DNA from: a bacterium
Lineage (GTDB): Bacteria > Actinomycetota > Acidimicrobiia > Acidimicrobiales > CATQHL01
Assembly: GCA_028819945.1 (NCBI GenBank)
Contig: JAPPKQ010000237.1
Location: forward strand, 1 to 7,142
Direction of reading: 5' to 3'
DNA length: 7,142 nucleotides
Positions 6,944 through 7,142 of this stretch are shown piece after piece. The first letter of the stretch is position 1; the number at the start of each line of letters is the position of its first letter. Both the position numbers and the translations under genes were made by a program. The notes under the pieces are model-generated. The model saw only the letters and a list, made by a program, of their open reading frames with translations, was not told where the DNA came from and did not search any database.

Positions 6944-6949
6944 ACTCTA
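6944..6949 (-). promoter_or_regulatory. Candidate -10 element for a leaderless PIN-module transcript
   Basis: On the minus strand TAGAGT ends 7 bases before GTG 6936, a 4/6 match to TATAAT. That distance would place the transcription start at or within a base or two of the GTG itself. The gene has no clear ribosome binding site, and leaderless mRNAs are common in actinobacteria, so the two observations agree. The -35 region about 17 bases further up (TGGCGA) is poor. Confidence 0.35.
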
Positions 6950-7004
6950 CGACTGGGAGTTCGACATCGCCACGATCGCCGCCATCACGGAGTCGGGCGA
7001 CCGC

Positions 7005-7022
7005 GCCGCGCGCGGCATGCAT
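7005..7022. repeat. Overlapping palindromes upstream of the PIN module
   Basis: GCCGCGCGCGGC at 7005-7016 is a perfect 12-base palindrome, immediately followed by the overlapping palindromes GCATGC (7015-7020) and ATGCAT (7017-7022). They sit about 70-85 bases upstream of the PIN-module start and just past the stop of the gene entering from the right. They could be an operator or part of a terminator, but palindromes of pure G/C are frequent in such DNA. Confidence 0.25.
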
Positions 7023-7035
7023 CGCCGGCACGGCG

Positions 7036-7142
7036 TCAGGCGACGGCGCCGAGCCAGATGTTCTTGCCTATGGCGGCGAGGTTGGTCTTGCGGGGTTCGT
7101 AGCCGGGCATGAGGCGGCTGACGGTGTTCCAGAATTCGGGGG
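7036..7142 (-). CDS. Unrecognised protein, C-terminal fragment
   Basis: A minus-strand gene enters from the right edge and stops with TGA at 7036-7038; 34 residues are visible, ending in TNLAAIGKNIWLGAVA. Third codon positions are almost all G or C, as expected for a real gene in this genome. The visible part has the segment RLMPGYEPRKTNL, followed by a short hydrophobic tail. I do not recognise the family from this fragment. It runs in the same direction as the PIN module, 99 bases upstream of it, so read-through from this gene into the module is possible. Confidence 0.6.
   Translation of the reverse strand, partial: PEFWNTVSRLMPGYEPRKTNLAAIGKNIWLGAVA

Larger units (their letters stand above)
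6939..7034 (+). pseudogene. Coding-like remnant on the plus strand, possible broken gene
   Basis: In the frame beginning at 6939, 32 consecutive codons have G or C at the third position in all but two cases, and the translation has a protein-like composition (YDWEFDIATIAAITESGD, then RAARGMHRRHG). Left of 6939 the same frame is only the antisense of the PIN-partner gene, and right of 7034 it is antisense to the next gene. No start codon or ribosome binding site serves it. It may be what is left of a gene interrupted by the PIN module, but in G/C-rich DNA such stretches also arise by chance. I do not recognise the peptide. Confidence 0.25.

Overview
This is a GC-rich bacterial window with a strong G/C third-codon bias and mostly GTG starts, typical of a high-GC actinobacterium. 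An acidimicrobial or similar environmental lineage is possible but cannot be settled from the sequence alone. The window has two parts: a tightly packed transporter operon on the plus strand (1-5278), and a more AT-rich accessory stretch (5279-6936) carrying a two-gene PIN-domain module on the minus strand.

The plus-strand operon encodes an ABC importer of the peptide/nickel (Dpp/Opp) type. In order it holds the C-terminus of a family 5 solute-binding protein (to 278), a DppB-type permease (348-1349), a DppC-type permease (1342-2274), a DppD-type ATPase (2271-3311) and a DppF-type ATPase (3308-4327). The last three junctions overlap by 4 or 8 bases, so translation is probably coupled. The binding protein captures substrate outside the membrane, DppB and DppC form the channel, and the DppD-DppF heterodimer hydrolyses ATP. 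Only 12 bases after dppF comes an unrecognised multi-pass membrane protein with a soluble C-terminal domain (4340-5278), probably the last gene of the transcript.

Bases 5279-5690 hold no convincing gene. They contain a perfect 8-bp-stem hairpin that matches the widespread intergenic repeat whose spurious translation reads DWIPAFAGMT, plus a few short direct repeats. The minus-strand module follows: a 254-residue protein of unknown function with an OB-fold-like C-terminal half (6172-6936), then a PIN-domain ribonuclease (5691-6182) whose start overlaps its stop by 11 bases. The layout is that of a toxin-antitoxin operon, but the partner is far larger than a normal VapB and shows no DNA-binding antitoxin motif. 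It is the most interesting part of the window. A promoter-like TAGAGT lies where a leaderless transcript of the partner gene would need it.

At the right edge the last 34 codons of another minus-strand gene enter the window (7036-7142). Between it and the PIN module lies a coding-like plus-strand stretch with no plausible start, possibly the remnant of a broken gene.
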